A stretch of 64,000 nucleotides of DNA from Mucilaginibacter sp. OK283 (GCF_900110415.1 NZ_FODR01000003.1:496001-560000), one strand, 5' to 3'; counted from the stretch's first letter, positions 1 to 9,058 are shown. Numbers and translations: made by a program. The notes: a model not told the origin generated them from the sequence alone.

Positions 1-1386
1 ATATTGCACACTAACCCGGCTTTCCAACATTTATTTAATTATACTGAAGCCGAACTGGCTGGAATAAATATTGCCGACATATGCCACCCGGCCGATAAGG
101 AACGCAAAGAAGAATCAGTTGCCAGGTTAGTTGCGGATAAAAAACTAATAGGATATCAAAGCCGTGTTAAAGCCAAGGAGGGTTGTTATTACAACGTTAC
201 CTGGTCTATCCTGCTTAACGACGACAACCTTATTTATTCAACAGGGAGCCCTGTTATCGGCATTGTTGACGCTGTAAGCGATGATATAGTGCAGCATACC
301 ATCCAAAGTCTTAACGAAGGTTTTATTGTACTTGATGCAGGGTGGAATGTTTTGGCTTTTAATCCGGCTTTTCTGGCAATGACCAATTTAGATGCAGGCC
401 AGGTCGCGTTATCGAGGCTTACAGAGATCGAAAGCCTCGGTTTAACACCCAGGGTAACCGACGAATTTCAGCGGTCGCTGACCAGGAAACAATCATTACA
501 GGTACAGTATTTAAATTCGTTTTCCAGCTCGTGGTTGCGTATGAATGTATATCCATACGATAATAAGTTGGCCGTTTTTATCCGGGACATTACCGAAATT
601 ATGATCCAGCAATGGGTTTTAACCCTGGAAAAGAAGGTGTTAGAGTTAAATACTGCATCAAGATACACCCTTGCGCAAACAACCAACGAATTATTAATGG
701 GAATTGAAGGTATTTTTCCGGAAATGATATGCTCGGTTTTGGAGGTTGATGATGCGCAGGAAAAATTACATAATCTTGCTGCCCCGCAGCTACCTAAAGC
801 TTATTGTGATGCAATTGAAAACCTATCGGTAGGCCCACATGTTGGTTCATGTGGTACAGCGGTGTTTCATAGGAGGCAGGTTATAGTAACCGATATTGAA
901 AATGATTTTCTTTGGGCCGATTATGCCGGCCTGGCTAAACAGTTTGGATTAAAAGCATGTTGGTCTACCCCGGTTATCAGTTCAAAAGGATCAAAAGTTT
1001 TGGCGGTGTTTGGTATTTATTATAACTGTGTACGTGAACCCAATGATAGCGAACTTCAATTGATTGGGCGCACCGTAAATATTTTGCGGGTTTTGATAGA
1101 AAGCAAAAGAAACGAGGAAAATATACTGGATCAAAACAACCGGCTACACTCGATAGCTAATATAAGCTCGCATGAACTCAGGCGGCCGGTGGCTACCATC
1201 CTCGGTCTTGTCAATTTATTCGATCGGGATGATATGCTAAACCCTTTGAATAAAGAAATAGTTACCCACCTTGATACCACTGCTCGTGAACTGGACGAAG
1301 TGATTCACAATATTGTCGAAAAAACCGTTTATATGCGGGTTAATGATACAGAGATGTATGGCGAAGAAGTAAAAGGGGGAAGGTAA
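1..1386 (+). CDS. PAS-PAS-GAF protein with a lone HisKA-like segment (5' partial)
   Basis: The reading frame is open at the left edge and enters in the middle of a PAS domain (HTNPAFQHLFNY), so the true start lies outside the window. Visible order: PAS (about residues 1-95), second PAS (about 96-200, ending FIRDITE), a GAF domain (about 215-370, with the core GSCGTAVFHRR), then a HisKA-like helix with the H-box SSHELRRPVATILGL. The protein stops about 60 residues after the H-box, and no ATP-binding (HATPase_c) motifs N, G1 or G2 are present. It is probably a cytoplasmic sensor that dimerises through the HisKA-like helix but cannot phosphorylate itself. It converges on the full histidine kinase at 1400-3136, 13 bases away. 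A natural short form is more likely than a frameshift, because the frame ends cleanly and what follows is the neighbouring gene. Confidence 0.85.
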   Translation: MLHTNPAFQHLFNYTEAELAGINIADICHPADKERKEESVARLVADKKLIGYQSRVKAKEGCYYNVTWSILLNDDNLIYSTGSPVIGIVDAVSDDIVQHTIQSLNEGFIVLDAGWNVLAFNPAFLAMTNLDAGQVALSRLTEIESLGLTPRVTDEFQRSLTRKQSLQVQYLNSFSSSWLRMNVYPYDNKLAVFIRDITEIMIQQWVLTLEKKVLELNTASRYTLAQTTNELLMGIEGIFPEMICSVLEVDDAQEKLHNLAAPQLPKAYCDAIENLSVGPHVGSCGTAVFHRRQVIVTDIENDFLWADYAGLAKQFGLKACWSTPVISSKGSKVLAVFGIYYNCVREPNDSELQLIGRTVNILRVLIESKRNEENILDQNNRLHSIANISSHELRRPVATILGLVNLFDRDDMLNPLNKEIVTHLDTTARELDEVIHNIVEKTVYMRVNDTEMYGEEVKGGR

Positions 1387-1399
1387 ATTCGTTTGATAA

Positions 1400-3136
1400 T
1401 TAAATCTCTATCGGAATAGTAAACCAAAAAGTACTTCCTTTCCCCGGTTCGCTTTCAACGCCTATCCGCCCTTCATGTTTTTTAATAATTTCGGCGCTGA
1501 TATATAATCCTAAGCCTAATCCACCTGTTTGAAAGCCGGCTGTTTCAACCCGGTAATAGCGCTCAAAAATGCGCTTTGCTTCTTCCGGCCGGATACCAGG
1601 CCCTTTATCTGTTACGCTAACCCTGGCCATATCGTTTATTTTTTCAATCGATACAATAATATCTTTTGAGCGGGGGGCGTATTTTACCGCGTTGTTAATA
1701 AAGTTTACCAACACCTGGTCAATCTGGTGCTCGTCGGCAAATACCTCCAGTTCAAGATCACCTGTTACTATTATTTTATATTCTTCGGCCAGCCGTATTT
1801 CGCTGCTGCCGGCGCTTACTATTTTTGAAAGTACAAAGGCCGATTTGGTCAATTGCAGGCGGTCCTGGTTTATTCTGCTTAAGTTTAACAGATCTTCAAC
1901 AAGGGCTGTTATTTTATGCATACTCCTGCTTGATTGGGCTATCAGCTTAGGCAGCATGGGCGAAGTAAGATTGTTAACCAACCGCTCCAATAATTGCAAA
2001 GATCCTTTCAGGCTGGTCATAGGGGTTTTAAGCTCATGACTGGCAATGCTAATAAAGTCGTCTTTTTGCTGTTGCAACTCCTTAAGCTGGTTTATTTCGG
2101 TTGCTGTGCCAATCCACATTTCTGTTTCGCCTTCTTCGTTTTTAACCGGTACCATCCTGGTTAAATGCCAGCGAAATTCCCCATCGGTACCTTTAATCCT
2201 GTTTTCGAAACCGCCACCATCACTTAAGCCCAATTGCATATCCCTGAATTTGTTAAGGGCTGCTTCCACATCGTCAGGATGCATCGCTTCTTTCCAGCCA
2301 TATCCTTTACTGGCTTCAAAATCGAGGCCGGTATAGTCGTACCATCTTTTGTTAAAAAAAGTTGCTTCGGCTTTATTATTAACAGTCCATGCCATTTGCG
2401 ATATGGTTTCAAACATGGTCCTAAAACGGGTTTCACTATCGGCCAAAGCCTTGGTACGCTTTAAAATACGGTCTTCCAATTCGGTATTAAGCAGCTGCAA
2501 GCTTTCGCGCGATTGTTCCAGCAGTTCATTTGATGTGTACAACTGTTCGTTTGTAACGGCAAGTTCTTCGTTGGTACAAGCCAATTCTTCATTTACAGCC
2601 CGTAGCTCTTCATTAAAGTTTTGCAATTCATTATTGGCGTTGGCAAGTTCTTCGGCCATCTCCAATTCTTTTTTCCTTGATTCTGCCAGGGCCAGTTTAT
2701 TCAACTCCTGTTCCGTTACATTTTTGGCGATACTTAGCAGGTATGCTACCTTGCCTTCGCTATCAAAAATGGGTGTAATTTCGGTTTGCGCCCAACCCTG
2801 AACGGTAGTACCCCCTGGAACAGGAATTTCGAAATAAAGCAATGGGAGCTTAACGTGTTTTTTTTGTTCTACGGCTTCAATGAGCCCGTTTTTTAACAGG
2901 TTTAGTTGTTCTTCGCTGTTTGTGTCCCAGGGTTTAAAAACATCAAAGGTATCCTTACCAATCATCGCATCTGCGGGCATAGCGGTTGCATTTATCCGCG
3001 CCTCATTCATGGCTATTATAGTAAACCGGGGTATGTTTGGCTCAATAATAGTCAATGGAAAATTAATCTGATTAAATACAGTTTCAAACATGTGGGCTTG
3101 TCCGGCATCCATACGGGTAGATATAATTGGACTCAA
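1400..3136 (-). CDS. PAS-domain sensor histidine kinase
   Basis: Complete hybrid-less sensor histidine kinase of about 578 residues. Order: PAS (residues about 15-145), a glutamate/asparagine-rich coiled coil (about 145-235, repeats such as NEELACTNEELAVTNEQL), a PAS_3-type PAS (about 237-350), HisKA with the phospho-accepting His367 in SIASHELKTPM, and HATPase_c with the N box (NFINNAVKYA), G1 (DKGPGI) and G2 (GGLGLGLYI). There is no transmembrane segment, so it is cytosolic. No response regulator is adjacent, so the partner is elsewhere. A perfect -7 box (TATATTTG, minus strand, 3141-3134) overlaps the first codon. This suggests that translation really begins at the next ATG, at 3112 (MDAGQAHMF). 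Confidence 0.93.
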   Translation of the reverse strand: MSPIISTRMDAGQAHMFETVFNQINFPLTIIEPNIPRFTIIAMNEARINATAMPADAMIGKDTFDVFKPWDTNSEEQLNLLKNGLIEAVEQKKHVKLPLLYFEIPVPGGTTVQGWAQTEITPIFDSEGKVAYLLSIAKNVTEQELNKLALAESRKKELEMAEELANANNELQNFNEELRAVNEELACTNEELAVTNEQLYTSNELLEQSRESLQLLNTELEDRILKRTKALADSETRFRTMFETISQMAWTVNNKAEATFFNKRWYDYTGLDFEASKGYGWKEAMHPDDVEAALNKFRDMQLGLSDGGGFENRIKGTDGEFRWHLTRMVPVKNEEGETEMWIGTATEINQLKELQQQKDDFISIASHELKTPMTSLKGSLQLLERLVNNLTSPMLPKLIAQSSRSMHKITALVEDLLNLSRINQDRLQLTKSAFVLSKIVSAGSSEIRLAEEYKIIVTGDLELEVFADEHQIDQVLVNFINNAVKYAPRSKDIIVSIEKINDMARVSVTDKGPGIRPEEAKRIFERYYRVETAGFQTGGLGLGLYISAEIIKKHEGRIGVESEPGKGSTFWFTIPIEI

Positions 3137-3141
3137 ATATA
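3134..3141 (-). promoter_or_regulatory. Bacteroidetes -7 promoter box for the histidine kinase
   Basis: TATATTTG matches TAnnTTTG on the minus strand. Transcription would start around 3128-3130, just upstream of the ATG at 3112. No clear TTG -33 element is seen at the expected distance. Confidence 0.4.
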
Positions 3142-3413
3142 CTATTCAAAACCCAAAGCCACTTATTAGCGTGGCCTATAATATAGGGAAATGTTATTTG
3201 AGATATTTAAAATACGAATAAGGCCATTTCTGTAAAAAGGTAACTTATTTTTGGCGCAAGACGTTAAGAAAACCAGCGCCTTTTCTTGAGCCTGTATGCG
3301 AAAGACATCAATAATACACACCTCTTACAATCGGCCGGAACGGGAAACAACCATAAGTTTTTTCCCAATCCGGCGTCATGTGGGTAAATGGATGTAATTG
3401 ACTACAAGCCCCC

Positions 3414-3557
3414 TCATTTCTCATCGTCCTTGTTTACGGGTGCAACAAACCACCTACCCGAAACCTTTTTTACTTCCCTGGCTTTCTCTTCATCAATACT
3501 CGCATCAGGGGCTTTGGGATCTTCGGCCGCCTCGGGTTGGTTTCCGGTTTTTGCTCT
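3414..3557 (-). other. Coding-like tail of ssb beyond an in-frame TGA
   Basis: Continuing in the same frame past the ssb stop (TGA at 3560-3558) gives 47 more sense codons before the next TGA at 3416-3414. The product is acidic and lysine-rich and looks like real protein: it contains PEAAEDPKAPDASIDEEK and KKVSGRWFVAPVNKDDEK. Reading the first about 12 codons in the +1 frame also gives a sensible linker (AEEQKPETNP), so a compensated pair of indels is an alternative to a single nonsense change. Confidence 0.45.
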
Positions 3558-3896
3558 TCAGCCTTTCGCGCCTACTTTTAAAAAGTCGTTTACCACAATT
3601 TCAGATACGTAGCGTTTAATGCCGTCTTTATCCACGTAATTGCGGTTAGCCAGTTTACCCTCAATAGCTACTTCATCGCCTTTTTTGAGTAAATCTTCGG
3701 CACGTTTGGCTGTGGCGTTCCAGAAGACCAGGTTGTGCCAGGTAGTATCGGTTATTTTTTCGCCTTTGTCATTTTTATAACTTTCGTTGGTGGCAAGGGA
3801 TAACCGCACCATTTTTTTATCGCTGTCAAAAGTTTTTACTTCCGGGTCCATACCTAAGTTGCCTACAAGGCGTACACTGTTTCTTAATGTGTTCAT
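3558..3896 (-). CDS. ssb: Single-stranded DNA-binding protein
   Basis: OB-fold SSB of 112 residues from the start MNTLRNSVRLVGNLG, the conserved N-terminus of short Bacteroidetes SSBs. An in-frame ATG 45 bases further upstream would add a non-conserved leader and was not used. Recognisable core: GMDPEVKTFDSDKKMVRLSLATNESY, split here as the beta1-beta2 region, then TTWHNLVFW and the EGKLANRNYVDKDG strand. It binds ssDNA in replication, repair and recombination. The protein stops right after the OB fold (VNDFLKVGAKG) and has no acidic DDDLPF-type tip for partner binding. A coding-like extension follows beyond the TGA. Bacteroidetes often carry several SSB paralogues, so this need not be the essential copy. 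Confidence 0.93.
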   Translation of the reverse strand: MNTLRNSVRLVGNLGMDPEVKTFDSDKKMVRLSLATNESYKNDKGEKITDTTWHNLVFWNATAKRAEDLLKKGDEVAIEGKLANRNYVDKDGIKRYVSEIVVNDFLKVGAKG

Positions 3897-4010
3897 CGTT
3901 TTATTTTTTAATGTTTGATATATGTTTTGATAACGATACAAAGGTGCAGCTACACCGAAAATTTAACCGGATAATAACCGTTTACAGTCGATAGTATCCA
4001 TTTGTAAGCG

Positions 4011-4042
4011 TTTGCAAACGGATAAATAATTATCTATCTTTA
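4011..4042 (+). promoter_or_regulatory. Promoter of the zinc-ribbon gene (TTTG-N20-TATCTTTA)
   Basis: A TTTG at 4011-4014 is followed after 20 bases by TATCTTTA at 4035-4042, one mismatch from the Bacteroidetes -7 consensus. The ATG is only four bases downstream, so the transcript would be leaderless or nearly so. Confidence 0.5.
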
Positions 4043-4046
4043 TCAC

Positions 4047-4406
4047 ATGAACCAGGAAAGAAACTGTTTGGATTGCGGCGAACCCCTGCACGGCCGGGCC
4101 GATAAAAAATTCTGTAACGACCTATGCCGAAACAATTACAACAACCAGCTTAATAGCAACAGCTATAACCTGGTGCGCAATATCAATAACATATTACGCC
4201 GTAACCGCCGCGTGCTGGAGGAGCTAAACCCCACCGGCAAAACCAAAACCACCCGCAAAAAAATGGCAGCTAAAGGTTTTGATTTTGATCATATTACCAG
4301 TGTCTATCAAACCAAAACAGGGTCGACTTATATGTTTTGCTATGAATATGGATATTTGTTATTGGATGGGGATGAGGTGTTGTTGGTGAAGAGGGAAGAG
4401 AGTTGA
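4047..4406 (+). CDS. Small zinc-ribbon protein of unknown function
   Basis: Protein of 119 residues. It opens with a treble-clef-like metal site: C7-x2-C10 and C23-x3-C27 in NCLDCGEPLHGRADKKFC. A basic helical region follows (LRRNRRVLEELNPTGKTKTTRKK), then a compact C-terminal part (GFDFDHITSVYQTKTG). It resembles small DUF2116-like Zn-ribbon proteins common in Bacteroidota. It could bind nucleic acid or protein; nothing in the sequence decides. It is divergent from ssb and has its own promoter almost abutting the ATG. It is not a transposase fragment that I recognise. Confidence 0.75.
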   Translation: MNQERNCLDCGEPLHGRADKKFCNDLCRNNYNNQLNSNSYNLVRNINNILRRNRRVLEELNPTGKTKTTRKKMAAKGFDFDHITSVYQTKTGSTYMFCYEYGYLLLDGDEVLLVKREES

Positions 4407-4444
4407 TGTGCAGATATGCAGATTTCAGATGTGCAGATGATTTT

Positions 4445-4538
4445 GTCTGAATCAGAATTGACAGAATTTTATAATTATCAGAATATCGCTTTATTAATTC
4501 TGTTCATTCTCTAATTCTGAAAATTCTGATTCAGACAA
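4445..4538. repeat. Dispersed inverted repeat of the TCTGAATCAGAATT family, copy A
   Basis: The left arm begins GTCTGAATCAGAATTGACAG and the right arm ends TTCTGATTCAGACAAAC, so the arms are imperfect inverted copies. The same family recurs at 12723-12766, 26612-26654 and 37760-37852. Just upstream, 4408-4440 is low-complexity sequence built on GTGCAGAT. The segment 4613-4655 is a run of AATCTCATATCTCA-like units. Confidence 0.7.
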
Positions 4539-4659
4539 ACGCACGGTTCGGACAAAAATCATCAATTAAAAAAATCGGAAATCCCAATTCCGAATTCCCA
4601 AATCAAAACCGCCAATCAAAAATCTCAAATCTCATATCTCACATCTCATATCAAAATCC

Positions 4660-4667
4660 TATCTTTG
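4660..4667 (+). promoter_or_regulatory. -7 promoter box of guaA
   Basis: TATCTTTG is a perfect TAnnTTTG box ending only three bases before the ATG at 4671. Transcription would begin at or next to the start codon, giving a leaderless mRNA. The -33 region is occupied by CTCATATCTCACATCTC low-complexity sequence and has no clear TTG. Confidence 0.5.
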
Positions 4668-4670
4668 CCC

Positions 4671-6200
4671 ATGCAAGAAAAAATCCTCATTCTTGACTTT
4701 GGCTCGCAATTCACCCAACTTATAGCGCGCCGTGTCAGGGAGCTCAATATTTACTGTGAGATCCACCCCTTTAATCATTATCCCGAAATTGACAGCAGCG
4801 TAAAAGGTATTATCCTTTCCGGCAGCCCGTATTCTGTACGGCAGGAGGATGCACCCCGCTTTGATTTTGACCAGTTTCATAACACCCGCCCAATTTTAGG
4901 GGTTTGTTACGGGGCGCAGTACGTGGCGCATTTTCACGGTGGCGAGGTATTGGCATCGAGCACCCGCGAATACGGCCGTGCTAATTTAGATTACGTTAAC
5001 CGCGAAAACCCGCTGTTTAAAAATATTCCCGAAAATTCGCAGGTGTGGATGTCGCATGCGGATACCATCGCGCGCATTGCCGATAATTTTGAAGTTATTG
5101 CCAGTACCGATACCGTGAAGGTTGCGGCTTACCAGGTTACAGGCACCCAAACTTACGGCATCCAGTTTCACCCCGAGGTTACCCACAGTATTGATGGCAA
5201 GCAGTTGCTGCAAAACTTTTTGGTTGATATTTGCGGCTGCCACCAGGACTGGACACCCGATTCGTTCATTGAAACTACCATTGCCGCTTTAAAAGAAAAA
5301 CTGGGCGATGATAAAGTAGTTTTAGGCTTATCAGGTGGCGTTGATTCATCGGTTGCGGCGGTATTGCTGCACCATGCTATTGGTGCAAACCTGCATTGTA
5401 TTTTTGTTGATAACGGCCTGCTACGTAAAGGCGAGTATGAGCAGGTGCTCGATTCGTACAAACACATGGGCTTAAATATAAAAGGCATTGATGCCAAACA
5501 ACGCTTTTACGATGCGCTGGCCGGCTTAAATGACCCCGAGAAGAAACGTAAAGCCATTGGCCGTGTATTTATTGAAGTATTTGATGATGCAGCGCACGAG
5601 GTGCAGGACGTAAAATGGCTTGGCCAGGGTACCATTTACCCGGATGTTATCGAATCGGTTTCTGTTAAAGGGCCATCGGCTACTATTAAATCGCACCATA
5701 ACGTTGGCGGACTGCCCGATTTTATGAAGCTGAAAGTAGTTGAACCTTTAAACACCCTGTTTAAAGACGAAGTTAGGCGTGTTGGCAAGGCATTAGGTAT
5801 CGATCCTAATATTTTAGGCAGGCATCCTTTTCCTGGTCCGGGCCTGGCTATCAGGATATTGGGCGATGTTACACCAGAAAAAGTTGCCATATTACAGGAA
5901 GCCGATGCGATTTATATCAACAATTTACGGTCATACGGTGTTTACGATAAAGTTTGGCAGGCAGGCGCCATATTTTTACCGGTACAATCGGTAGGGGTAA
6001 TGGGCGATGAGCGTACTTACGAGAATGTAATTTGCCTTCGTGCTGTTGAATCGTTGGATGGAATGACCGCCGATTGGTGCCATTTACCGTACGATTTGCT
6101 GGCCAAGATCAGCAACGAGATCATTAACAACGTAAAAGGAATTAACCGGGTAGTATATGATATCAGTTCGAAACCACCTGCTACAATTGAGTGGGAATAA
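4671..6200 (+). CDS. guaA: GMP synthase (glutamine-hydrolysing)
   Basis: Converts XMP, glutamine and ATP to GMP in the cytosol, the last step of guanine nucleotide synthesis. From the ATG at 4671 ([13 protein letters not shown]) the protein has 509 residues, the usual length. The class I glutamine amidotransferase has Cys79 (GVCYGAQ) with His167 and Glu169 (GIQFHPEV). The ATP-pyrophosphatase P-loop is SGGVDSS at residues 221-227. The C-terminal dimerisation domain contains [10 protein letters not shown] and ends KPPATIEWE. Its last 44 bases overlap the next gene, a lipoprotein. A possible start two codons upstream (TTG at 4665) lies inside the -7 promoter box and was rejected. Confidence 0.98.
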   Translation: MQEKILILDFGSQFTQLIARRVRELNIYCEIHPFNHYPEIDSSVKGIILSGSPYSVRQEDAPRFDFDQFHNTRPILGVCYGAQYVAHFHGGEVLASSTREYGRANLDYVNRENPLFKNIPENSQVWMSHADTIARIADNFEVIASTDTVKVAAYQVTGTQTYGIQFHPEVTHSIDGKQLLQNFLVDICGCHQDWTPDSFIETTIAALKEKLGDDKVVLGLSGGVDSSVAAVLLHHAIGANLHCIFVDNGLLRKGEYEQVLDSYKHMGLNIKGIDAKQRFYDALAGLNDPEKKRKAIGRVFIEVFDDAAHEVQDVKWLGQGTIYPDVIESVSVKGPSATIKSHHNVGGLPDFMKLKVVEPLNTLFKDEVRRVGKALGIDPNILGRHPFPGPGLAIRILGDVTPEKVAILQEADAIYINNLRSYGVYDKVWQAGAIFLPVQSVGVMGDERTYENVICLRAVESLDGMTADWCHLPYDLLAKISNEIINNVKGINRVVYDISSKPPATIEWE

Positions 6201-7404
6201 ATGGTTACTGTTTTTTATAACGGCGCTGGTACTGGCTGCATGTTCGCCAAAAGTGCGGCAGGTAGCGCCTGTTAAAAAACCAACTGACACCGAAGCCGAA
6301 AAGCCGAAGGTTGCCGAAAAGCCACCTGTAAAGCCTGTAAGTGCCAGGCCTTTAACCATTGCTATGGTATTGCCGCTGGGCTTAGATCACCTGAAACCCG
6401 GCGCCAGGTATACTTCGCCCGGCTTAACCAAGGCCAATATGAGCGTGGAATATTACCAGGGCTTTAAACTTGCCCTGGATTCGCTAACAGCCGGCGGCGC
6501 CAATTTTAAACTCCGGCTGTACGATTCAAAGGACGAGGCCGCGCAGGCGCATAGCCTCGGCTTTAATCCCCTCATCAAAAACAGCGACCTGATTGTGGGC
6601 CCGGTTTTTCCTGATGGCATGAAAGTTTTTGCTGCAGTGCTTAATACAAAGTCGCCGGTTGTTTCACCGCTTTCGCCTGCATCTCCGGGCACCATCAACA
6701 GCGATAATTTAATTACGGTAATGCCCCCCCTGGAGTACCATGGCTGGGGTGCTGCTCAGTACATTAATGATAAGCTAAAACCCAAAAAAATATTTATCCT
6801 GCGCTCGGGCTTTAGCCAGGAGCAGGATTATGTACGGGGCTTTAAAAATGCTACGGATAGTTTGAGCAATAAGAAGGTTAAGGTAATTATAGTCACCATT
6901 TCAAAGGGCCAGTTAGGTGGATTAATCCCTCAGCTATCTAAAAAGGAACAAAATATATTTGTAGTAGCCGCCACCGACCAGGCTTTTTTAACAGTTACAT
7001 TAAAATCACTGGATACATTAAACAGGCATTATCCCGTAACCCTGTTTGGCCACCCCAGTTGGGAAAAGTTTAGTTTTTTGAAGATAGATATTTTGCAGCG
7101 GCTTAAAACCCATATTACGTCCGGCGATCAGGTTGATTATAAATCGGATGCCAATATGGAATTTGTTAGGGTTTATCACCGCGCGTACCATGTGGAACCT
7201 ACCGACTTTGCCATTAAGGGCTTTGACGAGGGGATGTACTTTGGCCGCCAATTGATTGATAATAACTTTGCAACATTGGATAAAACCGACTATGTAGGCC
7301 TGCACAACCGGTTTCATTTTATTAAGAAAAATGGACTGGGATGGGTAAATACGCATGTAAATGTGTTAATGTATGCTAACTTTGAGCTTAAACAGGTAGA
7401 ATGA
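6157..7404 (+). CDS. Lipoprotein with a type 1 periplasmic-binding-protein fold
   Basis: A signal peptide with a lipobox ([10 protein letters not shown], Cys29) is followed by a proline/lysine-rich linker (about 30-65). The rest is a two-lobed domain of the leucine-binding-protein/LpoA type: [10 protein letters not shown], the glycine-rich [11 protein letters not shown] and [11 protein letters not shown]. It is probably anchored in an envelope membrane facing the periplasm. No permease or ATPase genes are nearby, so a transport role is doubtful. An envelope sensor or peptidoglycan-synthase regulator like LpoA is possible. The gene overlaps guaA by 44 bases. A TTG at 6187 would give a more typical short n-region ([10 protein letters not shown]) and is an alternative start. 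It overlaps the following methyltransferase gene by four bases (ATGA), so the two are probably co-translated. Confidence 0.8.
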   Translation: MISVRNHLLQLSGNKWLLFFITALVLAACSPKVRQVAPVKKPTDTEAEKPKVAEKPPVKPVSARPLTIAMVLPLGLDHLKPGARYTSPGLTKANMSVEYYQGFKLALDSLTAGGANFKLRLYDSKDEAAQAHSLGFNPLIKNSDLIVGPVFPDGMKVFAAVLNTKSPVVSPLSPASPGTINSDNLITVMPPLEYHGWGAAQYINDKLKPKKIFILRSGFSQEQDYVRGFKNATDSLSNKKVKVIIVTISKGQLGGLIPQLSKKEQNIFVVAATDQAFLTVTLKSLDTLNRHYPVTLFGHPSWEKFSFLKIDILQRLKTHITSGDQVDYKSDANMEFVRVYHRAYHVEPTDFAIKGFDEGMYFGRQLIDNNFATLDKTDYVGLHNRFHFIKKNGLGWVNTHVNVLMYANFELKQVE

Positions 7405-8570
7405 AGGCTATAAACCAGCTTAAAACGTTTCAGCGCATAATAGGGGAGTACCCGGTTGATACGCCCTTAAGTAAATTTTTACCCGGTTTTTACAGGCAAA
7501 ACAAACAAATGGGCTCAACCGACAGGCGGGTAGCCAGCCGTTTGGTATATAATTACTTTCGCCTGGGGCAGGCATTGCCCAACCTGGCAACTGACGAACG
7601 GCTGATAGTTGCCGAGTTTTTATGCAATACCCAAAGCAATTCGTTTTTACTGCATTTTAAGCCCGACTGGGCGGCTTGCATTAATTTTACTATTGATGAT
7701 AAGCTTATGCTGATAAAGAGCGCCTACCCCGCGTTTAAGCTGGAAGATGTATTCCCCTGGACGTCGCAGATCTCGGTGGGAATTGATAAGGATGCATTCC
7801 TGAAATCATTTTTTTGCCAGCCCGATTTGTTTATCCGGGTACGCAACGGCTACGACCACCTGGTTAAAGCAGAACTGAATAAGGCTGGAGTTGTATTTAA
7901 AGATGAAGGCAACGGCTGCTACGCTTTGCCTAACGGAACCAGGCTCGAAACCATCTTTGCAAAACAAAACTGGTTCGAGGTGCAGGACCTTTCCTCGCAG
8001 CAAACCGGCGATTTTTTTAGGCCACAACGCTGGGACAACTGGTGGGACGCCTGCGCGGCATCGGGCGGTAAGTCGCTATTGTTGCACGAAGACGAACCCA
8101 ATATTAAGCTGGTTGTATCCGATATCCGCGAATCGGTTTTAGCCAACCTGGATGAGCGCTTCCAATTAGCCGGTCTAACCAAATACCAAAAAAAAGTACT
8201 CGACCTTACTACCAATATCGATCAAACCCTGCACGATTACGAGTTTGACGGGATCATCCTCGACGCCCCCTGCAGCGGCTCGGGTACCTGGGGCCGCACC
8301 CCCGAAATGATAGCCCAGTTTATGCCGGCTAAAATCGAATTCTTTCAGCGCCTGCAAAAAGGCATCGCCCAAAACGTGGTGAAATACCTTAAGCCCGGCA
8401 AACCGCTTATTTACATTACCTGCTCGGCCTTTAAAGGCGAGAATGAAGATGTGGTTGATTACCTGGTTGAAGAGTTGGGCTTGAAGCTGGAAGAAAGTAA
8501 GGTGTTAAAGGGGTATGAACATAAGGCGGATACGATGTTTGTGGCAAGATTGAGCCCCCCGGCCCCCTGA
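7401..8570 (+). CDS. RsmB/NOP2-family RNA (cytosine-5) methyltransferase
   Basis: SAM-dependent RNA m5C methyltransferase of 389 residues. The N-terminal about 130 residues form a helical NusB-like region (STDRRVASRLVYNYF). SAM motif I is DACAASGGKS. Motif IV is DAPCSGSGTWGRTPE with Cys291, and motif VI is ITCSAFKGENED with the catalytic Cys341. Both cysteines expected for m5C chemistry are present. The target is probably rRNA, as in the RsmB/RsmF group, but the position cannot be told from the sequence. The start overlaps the preceding stop as ATGA. Shortly after its stop lies a GC-rich palindromic repeat that may serve as a terminator. Confidence 0.9.
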   Translation: MKAINQLKTFQRIIGEYPVDTPLSKFLPGFYRQNKQMGSTDRRVASRLVYNYFRLGQALPNLATDERLIVAEFLCNTQSNSFLLHFKPDWAACINFTIDDKLMLIKSAYPAFKLEDVFPWTSQISVGIDKDAFLKSFFCQPDLFIRVRNGYDHLVKAELNKAGVVFKDEGNGCYALPNGTRLETIFAKQNWFEVQDLSSQQTGDFFRPQRWDNWWDACAASGGKSLLLHEDEPNIKLVVSDIRESVLANLDERFQLAGLTKYQKKVLDLTTNIDQTLHDYEFDGIILDAPCSGSGTWGRTPEMIAQFMPAKIEFFQRLQKGIAQNVVKYLKPGKPLIYITCSAFKGENEDVVDYLVEELGLKLEESKVLKGYEHKADTMFVARLSPPAP

Positions 8571-8580
8571 AGGGGGAGTG
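8549..8580. repeat. GC-rich palindrome CCCCCTGAAGGGGG, copy 1
   Basis: GGCCCCCTGAAGGGGGAG overlaps the 3' end of the methyltransferase gene, encoding its last residues SPPAP. The same element in the opposite orientation is at 9688-9716, and a third copy is at 32021-32050. It can form a tight hairpin and may act as a terminator. Confidence 0.65.
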
Positions 8581-8582
8581 AA

Positions 8583-8715
8583 AGTCACGAGGTTTGATCT
8601 GCTTCAACTCAACCGTCACGAGGTTTAAACTCGTGACAAAGGCGGGTTTCAGCTTAGCTGAACTGCGTAAGCTTACCCCGGTTTACCCACGAGTTGCGCT
8701 TCGCTAACCTCGCGG
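8583..8715. repeat. REP-like palindromic element with GTCACGAG arms
   Basis: The arms GTCACGAG (8615-8622) and CTCGTGAC (8630-8637) flank seven bases, and further partial copies of GTCACGAGG and CACGAG lie either side. This resembles the short palindromes mobilised by REP-associated tyrosine transposases. No transposase is in the window. Confidence 0.5.
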
Positions 8716-8731
8716 GAGTTGAGCAATTTGA

Positions 8732-9058
8732 CTATTTGGGTTTAAATAAAAACGCAGCTGCAATACCTGTACCTATTAATCCAATGGGTAAATAAACCTG
8801 TCCTGGTATCAAAATGGCAGATATAATAGCAAGCAAAATTCCAATTCCTATTTTTATCAGGGCGATGTTAAAGAAAGGCTTGTTCTCTTTAGTTACTTCG
8901 ACTATTTGTTGAACTGTCAGATTTTTGATCACCTGTTTAATCATTTCCTCAGGTATGCCTTCTTTATCCATCCGCGCTCCGATTACTTCATAATCATACC
9001 CTTGTTGCAGTAATCTTGATGCCAAAAGATAGGCCCTCTTTTTTAGTTCTTCGCTCAT
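8732..9058 (-). CDS. Small two-helix membrane protein, unknown function
   Basis: Protein of 108 residues. The soluble N-terminal half is helical and charged (KKRAYLLASRLLQQGYDYEVI, EGIPEEMIKQVIKNL). Two hydrophobic helices follow (about 65-82 and 85-103, IKIGIGILLAIISAILI and LIGTGIAAAFLFKP). It overlaps the upstream gene by four bases (ATGA), so the pair is translationally coupled. I do not recognise a family. Its pairing with the soluble protein upstream is the only context clue. Confidence 0.7.
   Translation of the reverse strand: MSEELKKRAYLLASRLLQQGYDYEVIGARMDKEGIPEEMIKQVIKNLTVQQIVEVTKENKPFFNIALIKIGIGILLAIISAILIPGQVYLPIGLIGTGIAAAFLFKPK

Noticed and set aside
1569..3071. Several plus-strand open frames through the histidine kinase gene
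   Set aside because: They are antisense to a protein with complete HisKA and HATPase motifs and have serine- and cysteine-rich compositions typical of shadow frames.
3897..3941. Longer N-terminus for ssb (MYRYQNIYQTLKNKT)
   Set aside because: Conserved SSB sequence starts at MNTLRNSVRLVGNLG; the extension resembles nothing in the family.
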